The notes beneath the pieces are model-generated. The model searched no databases and had not been told where the DNA came from. It saw nothing but the letters and a program-made list of their open reading frames with translations. This document shows positions 1 to 8,800 of a stretch of DNA of 36,543 bases, in pieces. Source of the stretch: Verrucomicrobiales bacterium (GTDB lineage Bacteria > Verrucomicrobiota > Verrucomicrobiia > Verrucomicrobiales > V1-33); NCBI GenBank assembly GCA_018003315.1, contig JAGNEJ010000049.1:1-36543 (forward strand). Reading direction: 5' to 3'. Position 1 is the stretch's first letter. Each line of letters starts with the position of its first letter. The translations under genes were made by a program, and so were the position numbers.

Positions 1-459
1 CTGGGCGCCCATGAGTGCTGCAGCGAGCTGAGAAAATGCAAGGACAGCGTCGGCATCTCCGTGGAAGGCGTGGCCAAACGCCTAATGGACTACGGGTACC
101 ACAGCCCCGCCATGTCCTGGCCGGTGCCCGGCACGCTGATGATCGAACCTACGGAGAGCGAAACCAAGGCGGAACTGGACCGGTTTTGCGATGCCCTCAT
201 CAGCATCCACGGGGAGATCACCGCCATCGAAAACGGCCTGCTGCCGAAAGACAACAACCCGCTGAAACACGCCCCGCACACCGCCGAGGTGCTGCTGTCC
301 TCCTCCTGGGACCGGCCCTACCCGCGGGAGCAGGCTGCGTTCCCTGACAAACGCCTCCGCCACCACAAATACTGGCCGCCGGTCAGCCGCGTGGACAATG
401 TCCATGGCGACAAGCACCTCATCTGCACCTGCGATCCCGTCAGCGCTTACGAAAGCTGA
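1..459 (+). CDS. gcvP: Glycine dehydrogenase (P protein of glycine cleavage), C-terminal fragment
   Basis: This is the last ~152 codons of a gene that begins upstream of the window. The frame is open from base 1 to the TGA at 457-459. The text around [23 protein letters not shown], and the end around [33 protein letters not shown] and CTC, is characteristic of the C-terminal end of long (homodimeric-type) GcvP. GcvP is the PLP-dependent decarboxylase of the glycine cleavage system and passes the aminomethyl group to lipoyl-GcvH. The PLP lysine lies outside the window, so integrity of the whole gene cannot be judged. The NUDIX gene starts 4 nt after the stop, so the two are probably co-transcribed. 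Confidence 0.95.
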   Translation: MGAHECCSELRKCKDSVGISVEGVAKRLMDYGYHSPAMSWPVPGTLMIEPTESETKAELDRFCDALISIHGEITAIENGLLPKDNNPLKHAPHTAEVLLSSSWDRPYPREQAAFPDKRLRHHKYWPPVSRVDNVHGDKHLICTCDPVSAYES

Positions 460-463
460 ACGC

Positions 464-952
464 ATGGACTGGACCCACTGGCAGCCCGGCATGAGAGCCA
501 CGCTTCTGTTCGTGGTGAGGGACGGGGAAATCCTCCTCATCCGCAAAAAGCGGGGACTTGGCGCGGGGAAAATCAACGGTCCAGGCGGAAAAATCGAACC
601 TGGCGAGACGCCCCTCGCCTCCGCACTGCGGGAAACCCAGGAAGAATTGTGCATCGAACCTACTGATCCCGAAGAGGCTGGAATTCTGCGCTTTCAGTTC
701 ACCGACGGTCTGGCTCTCGAATGTCATGTCTTCCGCGCCACCAAATTTCGCGGTGAAGCGGTGGAAACGGACGAGGCCATTCCGCGCTGGACGCCGGTGG
801 ACGCCATTCCCTATCAGGAAATGTGGGCGGATGACGCGCTCTGGCTCCCCCTGCTGCTGCAGCGCCGGAAATTTCAGGCATGGTTTGAATTTGACGACGA
901 AACCATGCTTTCCCACGAGGTGCGCGAAACATCCCCCGGCAGCGGCGCATGA
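464..952 (+). CDS. NUDIX hydrolase, MTH1-like (oxidised purine nucleotide diphosphatase)
   Basis: A 162-residue protein with a NUDIX box: GGKIEPGE, seven residues, then RETQEEL. The usual Gly near the end of the box is Cys. The whole chain resembles the eukaryotic MTH1/NUDT1 type more than E. coli MutT: KKRGLGAGKINGPGGK near the start, then the WADDALWLPLLLQ block (MTH1 has a WPDD...WFPLLLQ block), and an EFDDETMLSHEVRE end. MTH1 hydrolyses oxidised purine dNTPs such as 8-oxo-dGTP and 2-OH-dATP to monophosphates; the substrate here is inferred. The frame is open upstream to 398, but ATG 464, just after the gcvP stop, avoids a 60-nt overlap; ATG 491 is also possible. The stop overlaps the bioD start (ATGA), indicating translational coupling. 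Confidence 0.9.
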   Translation: MDWTHWQPGMRATLLFVVRDGEILLIRKKRGLGAGKINGPGGKIEPGETPLASALRETQEELCIEPTDPEEAGILRFQFTDGLALECHVFRATKFRGEAVETDEAIPRWTPVDAIPYQEMWADDALWLPLLLQRRKFQAWFEFDDETMLSHEVRETSPGSGA

Positions 953-1575
953 ACTGCTTCATCACAGGCACCGACACCGGCGTCGGCAAAACCCATTGCA
1001 CCGCGCTGCTGCTGCGCACCCTGACAAAATCCGGGATGACCGCCGCCGGCTACAAGCCGGTCTGCAGCGGCGGCCGGGAGGATGCCGCCGCCCTGCTGGC
1101 AGCCTCCAGCGCCCCACTGGAGCTGGATGAGGTGAACCCGTTCTGGTTTCGCGTCCCGCTTTCCCCGCTGGTTGCCGCCCTCATTGAAAACCGCCCGGTG
1201 CCTTGGGAAGCACTGCTGACAGGCTACCACGCACTGGCAAAACGGTTCGACCGCGTGCTGGTGGAGGGAGCGGGCGGCTGGGAAACCCCGCTGAGCCAAG
1301 GAAAAACGATGGCCGATTTCGCTGCTGCCCTCCAGTTGCCGGTCATCGTGGTCGCCGCCAACCGCCTGGGCGCCCTGAACCACACCATCCTGACCGTCCG
1401 CTCGGTGCAGGCCCGTGGGCTCCGCTGTGCGGGAATCATTCTCAACCACGTTGAGGAGGAACGCGATGCCGCCAGCATTTCCAACCGTGCGGTGCTGGAG
1501 GAACTGCTGCAGGTTGCAGTGCTCGCCGAAGTCATGCACAACGAAACGGAACTGGCGCTCGAACAAGCGCTGTAA
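949..1575 (+). CDS. bioD: Dethiobiotin synthetase
   Basis: A 208-residue cytosolic enzyme that closes the ureido ring of 7,8-diaminopelargonic acid using CO2 and ATP in biotin synthesis. The P-loop GTDTGVGKT is at residues 7-15, followed by the conserved GYKPV block with the lysine, and the EGAGGWETPL segment typical of BioD. The VIVVAANRLGALNHTILT stretch matches the family's nucleotide-proximal region. Length is normal for BioD, which is usually 210-240 residues. The start overlaps the NUDIX stop by 4 nt, so it belongs to the gcvP-nudix-bioD transcript. No other bio gene is nearby, so the pathway must be completed elsewhere. Confidence 0.93.
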   Translation: MNCFITGTDTGVGKTHCTALLLRTLTKSGMTAAGYKPVCSGGREDAAALLAASSAPLELDEVNPFWFRVPLSPLVAALIENRPVPWEALLTGYHALAKRFDRVLVEGAGGWETPLSQGKTMADFAAALQLPVIVVAANRLGALNHTILTVRSVQARGLRCAGIILNHVEEERDAASISNRAVLEELLQVAVLAEVMHNETELALEQAL

Positions 1576-1601
1576 ACATTCCCGCCGCTGCACCGTGCCG
1601 G

Positions 1602-1997
1602 TTATTGCTTTGCCAGCGGGAGAAACTGCCCATCCGGCATGCGCAGAAACAGTCCTTGACGCCCGGACTTGGCATCCGGACGGTAGAGCCAGAAGGCGCC
1701 ATCCGCTGCCGCTCCCGCGCGCAGCAGGCGATCGGGCGCCAGCTTCAGCGGAGGTTCCGCCGTGGCTTTGAACGACGCTCCGCCGGGGTCCGCATCGGTC
1801 CACGCTTGAAACACCGCCCCCGCAAGCACCGTCGGAGGTACTTCCAGGGCATCCCCCAGTGCGGTGGGATACACCACGGATTCCAACTGGGGACGCATCT
1901 GCCCGTCCCGCCACACCGCCGCCACCACTCCCGCGAATAAAAACGCGAAAAGCAGCAGGACACGGGCAGGAGTGGACCGGGGTAGGTTTTCAGCCAT
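1602..1997 (-). CDS. Small membrane-anchored protein of unknown function
   Basis: I do not recognise this 131-residue protein. From ATG 1997 it has a short basic N terminus (MAENLPRSTPARV), one hydrophobic segment at about residues 12-27 that looks like a signal anchor, and a ~100-residue probably periplasmic domain. That domain has a repeated theme of short hydrophobic/aromatic pieces (GAFWLYRP, GLFLRMPDGQFLPL) suggesting a small beta-rich fold. The frame is open to 2069, but the extension is rich in Cys and Trp and looks non-coding. The gene is divergent from the OmpA-like gene, with 163 nt between the starts, and convergent with bioD. Function could be envelope-related by topology only. 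Confidence 0.6.
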   Translation of the reverse strand: MAENLPRSTPARVLLLFAFLFAGVVAAVWRDGQMRPQLESVVYPTALGDALEVPPTVLAGAVFQAWTDADPGGASFKATAEPPLKLAPDRLLRAGAAADGAFWLYRPDAKSGRQGLFLRMPDGQFLPLAKQ

Positions 1998-2160
1998 CGA
2001 AAACGCAACGGAACTGCGTCCCTGCCAACATGCAAGCACCGCAAATCGCCATTGGCATTCCCAGAACACTCAGGCACACTGCCATTGCCTCTCCGGACCT
2101 CCAGTCGCTCAAGTCAACCCGCGCAGTCCGTCCGTGAATCTTCCCTTTCTTCATCGTCTC

Positions 2161-3147
2161 ATGCCCGGATTCAACCGCAGCCTTTTTGAAATGCGGGTGG
2201 GCCGTTCGTTGTGGTTTGCAATCACCATCGTTGCCGTCCTGGTTGCCGGGACGGATCCTGCCCGTGCTGGCACCCCACCCTCCCGGACTGGCGAAACCAT
2301 TGATTCGCTCCACCAGCAGATTCGCACCGCCGAAGAGCAGATCGGCACCCTAACCGGAATGCTGGACGACCTGCGGCGCGAAATCAGGGCTGCCGACAGC
2401 AGCAGCCAGTCCCTGCGGGAGAAAACTGTGCAACTAACCAGGGAAAACGGCAGACTCCAGGAGCAGTTGGCATTGCTGGCGAAGGAACGCGACGCGGCCT
2501 TGCAGGAACTCGAAACCGTCCGCACGGAATCGGCAGAGGCAAAGGCACTGGCGGAAAGGATGCAGGCAGAAAATTCATCCCAAGCAAGCCGGGCACAGCA
2601 GGCCCGTGAAGCGGATCGCATTGCCGCGCAGCGCATGCAGGCACAATTTCTCGCGCAGGGCCGCCGGTTGAAGGAAGCGGAAGCTGCCCTCGCCGCACGG
2701 GAAGGAGCGCGGCTCCCCGAGGTCCGGAGTGCGAAGGAATCCGGCGAATCATCCCTCAAGCCCACAACGCCGCAGAATCCAGCGGCCAAAAACGCCGCCC
2801 GGTTGCAGGTGGAAGACTCGATCCCTCCGGTTTGCTTCGCCACGAGCAATGCGCGACTTTCGGGCGACTACTCCCGGGTGCTCGCGGCGATGAAAAAGAT
2901 CCTCACCGAGTCTCCGGGTGCCCGGTTCACCCTGACCGGCCACGCATCGCAGGAAGGAAGCGAGGAAACAAATCTCCGCTTCAGTGCCTGCCGGGCCGAA
3001 TCCCTGGCGCAATTCCTCACCACCCGTGGCATCCCCCGCGAGCGCATCACCGTCGTTGCCTCCGGTGCGCTCCACCCGATTGCCGATGCAAGCAATCCTG
3101 CGGAGGATCGCAAAAACCGCCGCGTCGAAATCCTTGTGGAACGTTAG
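2161..3147 (+). CDS. OmpA-family envelope protein with long coiled coil
   Basis: A 328-residue protein. The N terminus carries a hydrophobic export signal ending near PARAGT (about residues 13-40). A long heptad-rich, Gln/Glu/Arg-rich coiled coil spans about residues 45-195, followed by a charged linker. A C-terminal OmpA-like domain covers about residues 220-328, with GHASQEGSEETN, CRAES and a final NRRVEI, which place it in the OmpA/MotB/Pal peptidoglycan-binding fold. In that fold the loop normally reads GHTD; here it is GHAS, so the Asp that contacts diaminopimelate is Ser 263, while the conserved Arg of the following helix is present. Starts at 2161 or 2191 (MRVGRS) are both reasonable. 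The reading frame extends upstream to 1864 but overlaps the promoter region and an opposite gene. The stop overlaps the opposite-strand erpA stop by 4 nt. Confidence 0.85.
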   Translation: MPGFNRSLFEMRVGRSLWFAITIVAVLVAGTDPARAGTPPSRTGETIDSLHQQIRTAEEQIGTLTGMLDDLRREIRAADSSSQSLREKTVQLTRENGRLQEQLALLAKERDAALQELETVRTESAEAKALAERMQAENSSQASRAQQAREADRIAAQRMQAQFLAQGRRLKEAEAALAAREGARLPEVRSAKESGESSLKPTTPQNPAAKNAARLQVEDSIPPVCFATSNARLSGDYSRVLAAMKKILTESPGARFTLTGHASQEGSEETNLRFSACRAESLAQFLTTRGIPRERITVVASGALHPIADASNPAEDRKNRRVEILVER

Positions 3148-3521
3148 GCCGCAAAGCTTTCCCCGCAGGAACAGGTCACCACCGCATTCGGATTCTTCAC
3201 CTTGAATCCGCCGCTCTGCAGGTCCTCGCTGAAGTCCAGTTCCGATCCCGAGACAAACAGGGCGCTTTTTGGATCGATGACCACCCGCACTCCCCCGCTT
3301 TCCACCAGAATGTCGCGGTCCGCAGGTCCGTCCACCAGGTCCATTTTATACTGCAGTCCGGAACAGCCTCCCCCCACCACGGCCACCCGCAGGGCTCCGT
3401 GCAGAGCCCGGCCCTGCTTGTCGAGCAGGGAGGTGAGCTTCTGAGCTGCGCCGGGCAGCACGCGAATCAGCTTTTCATTGCCGATCCGGTAATTGATCTG
3501 GCGGAGCGAGGATGGAGTCAT
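3144..3521 (-). CDS. erpA: A-type iron-sulfur carrier (IscA/ErpA/SufA family)
   Basis: A 125-residue cytosolic protein that receives Fe-S clusters from a scaffold and delivers them to apo-enzymes. The three family cysteines are present: Cys 53 in GGGCSGLQY, and Cys 117 and Cys 119 in the C-terminal TCSCGESF. The preceding VDPKS-like (VIDPKSALFV) and GSELDFSEDLQSGGFKVKNPNA segments are family-typical. About 18 residues precede the usual start of the domain; the ATG at 3521 is the first in the open stretch. Within the family it could be ErpA, IscA or SufA, and no isc or suf genes flank it, so the symbol is a best guess. It is convergent with the OmpA-like gene, sharing four bases (TTAG). Confidence 0.92.
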   Translation of the reverse strand: MTPSSLRQINYRIGNEKLIRVLPGAAQKLTSLLDKQGRALHGALRVAVVGGGCSGLQYKMDLVDGPADRDILVESGGVRVVIDPKSALFVSGSELDFSEDLQSGGFKVKNPNAVVTCSCGESFAA

Positions 3522-3693
3522 GCGGGAAAATGCCGGTGCGCAGCCGCTTCGTCAACGAATTCGCTCCATCCACGGACCGGCCATCCCTGTGCTCTCAGCC
3601 AGCCGAAATTTGTCCGTCATCGTGTGTTTCTTTTCTGGTAGGGGCGCAAAAGGTGGGCTATGGCAGCCCCTGATGTCACGGCAACTGTCCATC

Positions 3694-4563
3694 ATGAATC
3701 CACCGGCCACCATTGGGATCGTGACCAACCTGACAAAACCAGAGGCGCTGGAGCGAACGCGGGAACTGGCAGTGCGGTTTCGCGCCTGCGGGAGGCAGGT
3801 GGTGCTGGAATCCGGAGGTGCCGCCGCCCTGGGCGAGGCGCCCGGTGTTGCCTTGACGGAACTGGGTTCGGAAGCGGATGTCGTGGTGGTGCTCGGCGGG
3901 GACGGCACCATCCTGTACACCGCCCGGAGGATGGGCAGGCTGGTCCGCCCATTGGCCGCCATCAACACCGGACGCCTGGGTTTCCTGACAACCTCCACCG
4001 CTGGGGAGATCGACTCATTTGTAGAAAGCCTCTGCACGGGAAACTTCCAGCTCAGCCAGCGCAGCCTCATCCAGGCGGAGTTTACCGACCGGAAGGGGCG
4101 GCAGCATTCCCTTTGCGGACTGAATGAAGTGACGGTTTCCCGCGGAGCGATTTCCCGGCTCCTGAGGCTGGAGGTGTCAATCGACGGCGCCCAGCTCAAC
4201 CGCTACAGCGGCGATGGCCTGATCGTGGCCACGCCGACCGGCAGCACTGCCTATTCGCTTTCCGCCGGCGGTCCGCTGGTGAATCCGGAGGCGGATGTAT
4301 TTCTGGTAACGCCCATCTGTCCGCATGCCCTGGCCAGCCGGGTGTTTGTAGTGAACGATGACGCCACCATCCAAATCCGCCCTGAGGAACACCGTGAGGA
4401 AATCCTCCTGACAGTGGACGGCGGCGAACCGTTCAGCCTGCGCAAGGACACCACGGTCAACCTGCGCCGCGCGGACTATACGCTGCCGCTGGTCATGCTG
4501 CGCCACCGCAGTTTTTACGCAGTCCTGCAGCAAAAACTGCGGTGGATGGAGACGAATACCTGA
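3694..4563 (+). CDS. nadK: NAD kinase (ATP-NAD kinase)
   Basis: A 289-residue cytosolic enzyme that phosphorylates NAD to NADP, the only de novo NADP route. Visible family motifs are VVLGGDGTILYTAR (GGDG active-site loop), AINTGRLGFL, GLNEVTVSR (NE motif), and GDGLIVATPTGSTAYSLSAGGP. The tail includes TPICPHAL, the usual conserved segment near the C terminus. Length fits bacterial NadK. The start is uncertain: ATG 3694 (MNPPATIGIV) matches where homologues begin, while ATG 3673 adds seven residues. Neither has a Shine-Dalgarno sequence. It is divergent from erpA and convergent with the isomerase gene, so it appears to be a single-gene transcript. Confidence 0.96.
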   Translation: MNPPATIGIVTNLTKPEALERTRELAVRFRACGRQVVLESGGAAALGEAPGVALTELGSEADVVVVLGGDGTILYTARRMGRLVRPLAAINTGRLGFLTTSTAGEIDSFVESLCTGNFQLSQRSLIQAEFTDRKGRQHSLCGLNEVTVSRGAISRLLRLEVSIDGAQLNRYSGDGLIVATPTGSTAYSLSAGGPLVNPEADVFLVTPICPHALASRVFVVNDDATIQIRPEEHREEILLTVDGGEPFSLRKDTTVNLRRADYTLPLVMLRHRSFYAVLQQKLRWMETNT

Positions 4564-4592
4564 GGTTTTCGGAATGCTTTTTCGTTAGGAAA

Positions 4593-5624
4593 TCAATCCC
4601 AGCCGTGGGCATCGCGGACTTCCATCATTCGGGCGAGAATGGTGTTCCAAGTTTCGGTCGTTTCGAGCACCGCATTCGGGAACATGCACCCGTCCCAGCA
4701 GATGTGCTGGATGCCGCGGCTGGCGGCGTCCTTCAGCCAGTAGCCGGAGCATTTCACGATGTCGAGTTTGCCGTTGGGATCGTCTGCGCGGCAGTGTTTG
4801 CCGGTTTTGTCATGACTTCCGGCTCCGTGGACGGTGCCATCGTTTTGCGCGACGTGAAAGTCGATCGTCCAGGGACGCAGGGCATCCGTCATCTTTTCAT
4901 AGGCGGCGTAGAATTCGGCATCGGTATAACCTTCCTTGAGCAGCGCATGTTCCGGCGCATTGTAGCCTAACGTGTAGAGATAGGTGTGGGCGAGGTCAGC
5001 CTGGAAGCCCAGGGTCTCCGGCATGCCGACGCCTTCGAGGACATCGAGCATGTCCCGCCACGAATGCATGCCGGCCCAGCAGATTTCCCCTTCGGCGGCA
5101 AGCCGTTCGCCGTTGTCGCGAGCGATCTGTGCGGCCTTTTTGAAGGTGTCGATGATGCGGCCGGTGCCGGCCTTGGAATTCTCCCGCCATTTGGCCACGC
5201 CAAACTCCGCAGAGTCGATGCGGATGACTCCATACTTCCGGACGCCGTGAGCATTGAACACCCTGGCAATGCGGCAGGCCATCCTCACGGCATCGAGGAA
5301 TTTTTCCTGCGCAGCGTCATCGCCCATCGCCGAGTCCCCAACCGTGCCGGGCCAGACCGGTGCAACGAGGGATCCGACCGCAAAGCCCTTCCCGGCAATG
5401 AGATCGGCAATGCGCTTGAGTTCATCCTCACTGGCATTCGGATCGGTGTGCGGGAGAAACAGAAAATAGTCGATGCCTTCAAACTTCTGACCGTTGACAT
5501 TTGCCGCGGCAGTGAAGTCGAGCATGCGTTCGAGGCTGACCGGGGGCTCCTGGTCCGGTCCGTCGCCTTTGCCGACGAGCCCGGGCCACATTGCATTGTG
5601 CAGTTTTGGTTTGGTGTGTGCCAT
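4593..5624 (-). CDS. Sugar phosphate isomerase/epimerase, xylose-isomerase-like TIM barrel
   Basis: A 343-residue cytosolic protein of the xylose isomerase-like (AP_endonuc_2) TIM-barrel superfamily. Barrel strands and metal ligands can be followed: [12 protein letters not shown], a Glu-containing strand [11 protein letters not shown], the Asp/His strand [10 protein letters not shown], and [11 protein letters not shown] with a likely metal or catalytic His, then a final [11 protein letters not shown] strand. No signal peptide. ATG 5624 is chosen because the sequence upstream of it ([14 protein letters not shown]) is low-complexity and unlike the domain. The substrate is unknown; related enzymes in planctomycetes and verrucomicrobia act on sugars or inositol. 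It is a single-gene unit preceded by a 14-bp palindrome at 5677-5690. Confidence 0.8.
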   Translation of the reverse strand: MAHTKPKLHNAMWPGLVGKGDGPDQEPPVSLERMLDFTAAANVNGQKFEGIDYFLFLPHTDPNASEDELKRIADLIAGKGFAVGSLVAPVWPGTVGDSAMGDDAAQEKFLDAVRMACRIARVFNAHGVRKYGVIRIDSAEFGVAKWRENSKAGTGRIIDTFKKAAQIARDNGERLAAEGEICWAGMHSWRDMLDVLEGVGMPETLGFQADLAHTYLYTLGYNAPEHALLKEGYTDAEFYAAYEKMTDALRPWTIDFHVAQNDGTVHGAGSHDKTGKHCRADDPNGKLDIVKCSGYWLKDAASRGIQHICWDGCMFPNAVLETTETWNTILARMMEVRDAHGWD

Positions 5625-5676
5625 GGGATGGATGGGATTGGGTTGCGTGAGATCTTGGCGAACCACTATTTAGGAA

Positions 5677-5690
5677 ATCCCGGACGGGAT
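5677..5690. promoter_or_regulatory. 14-bp perfect inverted repeat upstream of the isomerase gene
   Basis: ATCCCG-GA-CGGGAT, with perfect 6-bp arms, begins 53 nt upstream of ATG 5624. An A/T-rich stretch (CTAAATAGT on the minus strand) lies just downstream and could be a -10 region, so the palindrome would sit near -35. This suggests an operator for a dimeric regulator; no regulator gene adjoins it. It has no T-run on either side, which argues against a terminator. Confidence 0.35.
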
Positions 5691-5823
5691 GCACGCAGAA
5701 AATGCCGGAGATTCTCGGCTGGCGGCCATTTCTCCATCCTCCCCAGACAACGGCCATCATTTTGGGCAGTCGCCTTGCGCCGAAAATCCCGTGAAGCGCC
5801 GATGTCAGGAAAAGTCTCCCCAG

Positions 5824-8800
5824 TCAGGCCACCGGTGCCTGCGCCGCCGGCAGCGTGATGGATTCCGCCGTGGTCTCTGGTTCTTCCGCGGATTCCGGAC
5901 GATGTTCCGAGGCGATCAGGGTGTAGAAAACGGGAACGACAAAGAGCGTGAAGATCGTGCCGATGAACATGCCGGACACGAGCACGATCCCAATGCTGTT
6001 GCGGGCCTCGGCACCGGGACCCGAAACCAGGACGAGGGGGAAGTGTCCAAAAATCGTTGCCGCCGAGGCCATCAGAACCGGGCGCAGGCGAGTGAGGGAT
6101 GCTTCGCGGATGGCCTTTGCCCTGCTGTGTCCTCGCAGGCGCAGTTTGTTCGCGAACTCCACGATGAGGATTCCATTGCGCGCAATGAGTCCGACCAGAG
6201 TGATCAGGCCGACCTGCGAATAGATGTTGATGGACGTGAGGTCGAGATAAGTGAAGGCCAATGCACCGGACAGGGTCAGCGGCACCGAACCGAGCAGCAC
6301 AATGAGAGGGTCCCGAAAGCTGCGAAACTGTGCGGCGAGCACCAGATAGACCAGGAGAATCGCAAAGACGAACGTGACGACAAGGGCTGATCCTTCGGAT
6401 CGAATCTGCCGGGATTCGCCGGTGTAGTCGGTCCCAATGGATTCTCCACCCGCACTGCGTGCCGCGTTTTCCAGCACATCGAGGGCCGCTTCCTTGGTCC
6501 AGCCGGGAGCGACTCCGCCAAAAACGCGCACCGCGTTGCGCTGTTGAAACGTGTTGAGGCTGCGCGGGGAGTTTTTTGATTCGATCCTGACAAAAGATGA
6601 AATGGGCACCAGATCGCCCGCTGGGGTTTTGATGCGGAGGTCCAGCAGTGCCTCGGGCGTCGCCCGGGCTTGATCCTCGATCTGGGGAATCACTTTGTAA
6701 CTGCGGTCGAAGAAGTTGAAGCGATTGACATAACCGCCGCCGAGCAGAGTGCCCAACTCTCGCCCGACACTGGCCAGGTCCAGACCGAGATCGGCGATGC
6801 GTTCCCGGTCCACCACCACCCGTGCTTCGGGGCGGTCGATTTTCAGATCGGAGTCCACGTAGAGAAACTTTCCGCTCTTGAAGCCAGCGGCGATGGTTTG
6901 CTGGACAAGTGGGAGGAGATCCTCCACGGAGCCATTGGTCTGAAGCACCAATTCCACGTCGTGCTGGCCCGGAGTCGGCAGGGGTGGATTGAGCCGAGGA
7001 AAAACCCGCAGCCCCGGGATCCCGGAAGTTGTCGCGTAAACATCCCGGTACATTTCCTTGGTCGAACGGCTCCGCTGATCCCACGGCACTGTGTTGTAGC
7101 CTCCAAAGCCGCCCCAGTTCGTGGTCTGAGACCAGACACGATTGGCCTCCGGCAGGGCCAGCAGGGCCTTGATCAGCTCCAGCGATTGGCGGGCGGAGGC
7201 TTCAGGCGTGGAATCAGGCGCGGCTTCAAAAAACAAGCGGATGGCACTCTCATCCTCGACCGGAGCCAGCTCTTTGGAGGAACCGAGATAGAGCGGCACG
7301 GCTGCGGCCATGATGACCAGGGAGAGGAGGACGATCACGCCCCGGATTTGCAGCGCGCCGTCGAGCAGGCGGCCGTAGGCATTGCGCACCTTGTTGAACA
7401 ACCGATTCACCTGCCGGGTGAGCCAGGCCTCCTTCCCCTGGGCGTGGATCATGTGCGCACTGAGCATAGGCGAAAGCGTGAGCGCAACGAGACCGGAAAT
7501 GATGACGGTGCCTGCCAGAGTAATGGCGAATTCGAGGAACAGGGAGCCGGTGATTCCCCCCTGGAATGCGATGGGGGCGTACACGGTGGCCAGCGTGATG
7601 GTGAGGGCGATGATGGGGCCGACCAGTTCACGCGTCCCCTCAAGCGCCGCCTGGATCCGGGTTTTGCCCAGCCGGATGTGCCGTTCGATGTTTTCCACCA
7701 CGACGATGGCATCGTCCACGACCAGGCCGACGGAGAGGACGATGGCGAGGATGGTCAGGAGGTTGAGACTGAAGCTGCAGGCCAGCATGAGGACGCAGGC
7801 GCCCACGAGGGAAATGGGCATCGCAATGAGGGGGATCAATGCCGTGCGCAGCGAGCCGAGAAAGAGAAACACCGCGATGCCCACGATGATCATCGTTTCC
7901 ACCAGTGTTTTGGAGATTTCCTTCAAGGCATCGCGCATAAACTCGGTGCCATCGTAAACCAGGATCATGTTCATGCCCGCGGGCAGCGTTTTTTGAATGC
8001 GGTCCATCTCGGCGACCAGCCGTCCGTGGACCTCGATTTCGTTGGCACCGGGCAGCGGCCAGACGCCCAGGGAAACGCCATCGTGGGTGTTGTGCCGCGC
8101 GACAAATTGCAGGTCTTCGGCTCCAAGTTCGACGCGGGCGACGTCGCTCAGCCGCACCAGGGAACCCTCGCGCTCCGCCACAATGAGCCGGGCAAATTCA
8201 TCCCGGTCGTGAAGGTCCGTATCGGCCAACAGATTGATCTCCACTTCCTTTCCCTTGGTGCGTCCGACGGCGGCCAGGTAGTTGTTGCGCTGCAGTGCGC
8301 GATAAATGTCGCCGGGTGCGAGGTTGACCGCGGCGAGGCGGTCCTGGTTGATCCAGATGCGCATTGCCAGCGCCTGACCACCGCCGACGGTCACCCGCTG
8401 CACCCCTTCCACCGTGGCCAGTTGCGGCTGAATGTGCCGCGTCAGCCAGTCGGTGATCTGCGGGATGGTGCGTTCCTTGGAGTTGAAGTTGATGTAAAAC
8501 GCAGCATGCGGACGGTCCGCCCGCTGGATTTCAACCATCGGCGGTTCTGCTTCGGAAGGCAGTTCGGAGCGCACCTGCTGGAGACGGGCGGAAACCTCAG
8601 CCAAGGCGGCCGTGGCGTTGTAGTTGAGTTTCAAGCGCACCGTGACCACGCTGGAACCTGCCCGGCTGATGGACTCGACGTAATCGACTCCGCCGATCTG
8701 GGCAACGGCCTGCTCGATGGGATTGGTTAGAAATCCCCGGATCGTCTCCGCGCTGGCTCCGTAGTAGAGCGTGGTGATCACCACCGAGGAACTCTCCAGT

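Noticed and set aside
3144-3147. Overlapping convergent stop codons of the OmpA-like gene and erpA as a regulatory feature
   Set aside because: Sharing TTAG between convergent genes is a common result of compact genomes and needs no special explanation.
5666-7084. 472-codon open frame on the minus strand overlapping the RND gene end
   Set aside because: It is an out-of-frame shadow of the pump, rich in Arg, Ser and Gly, without a domain.
6670-8730. 686-codon open frame on the plus strand opposite the RND pump
   Set aside because: It is the mirror of a clear RND coding frame in GC-rich DNA; its translation is His/Gly/Asp-rich with no domain.
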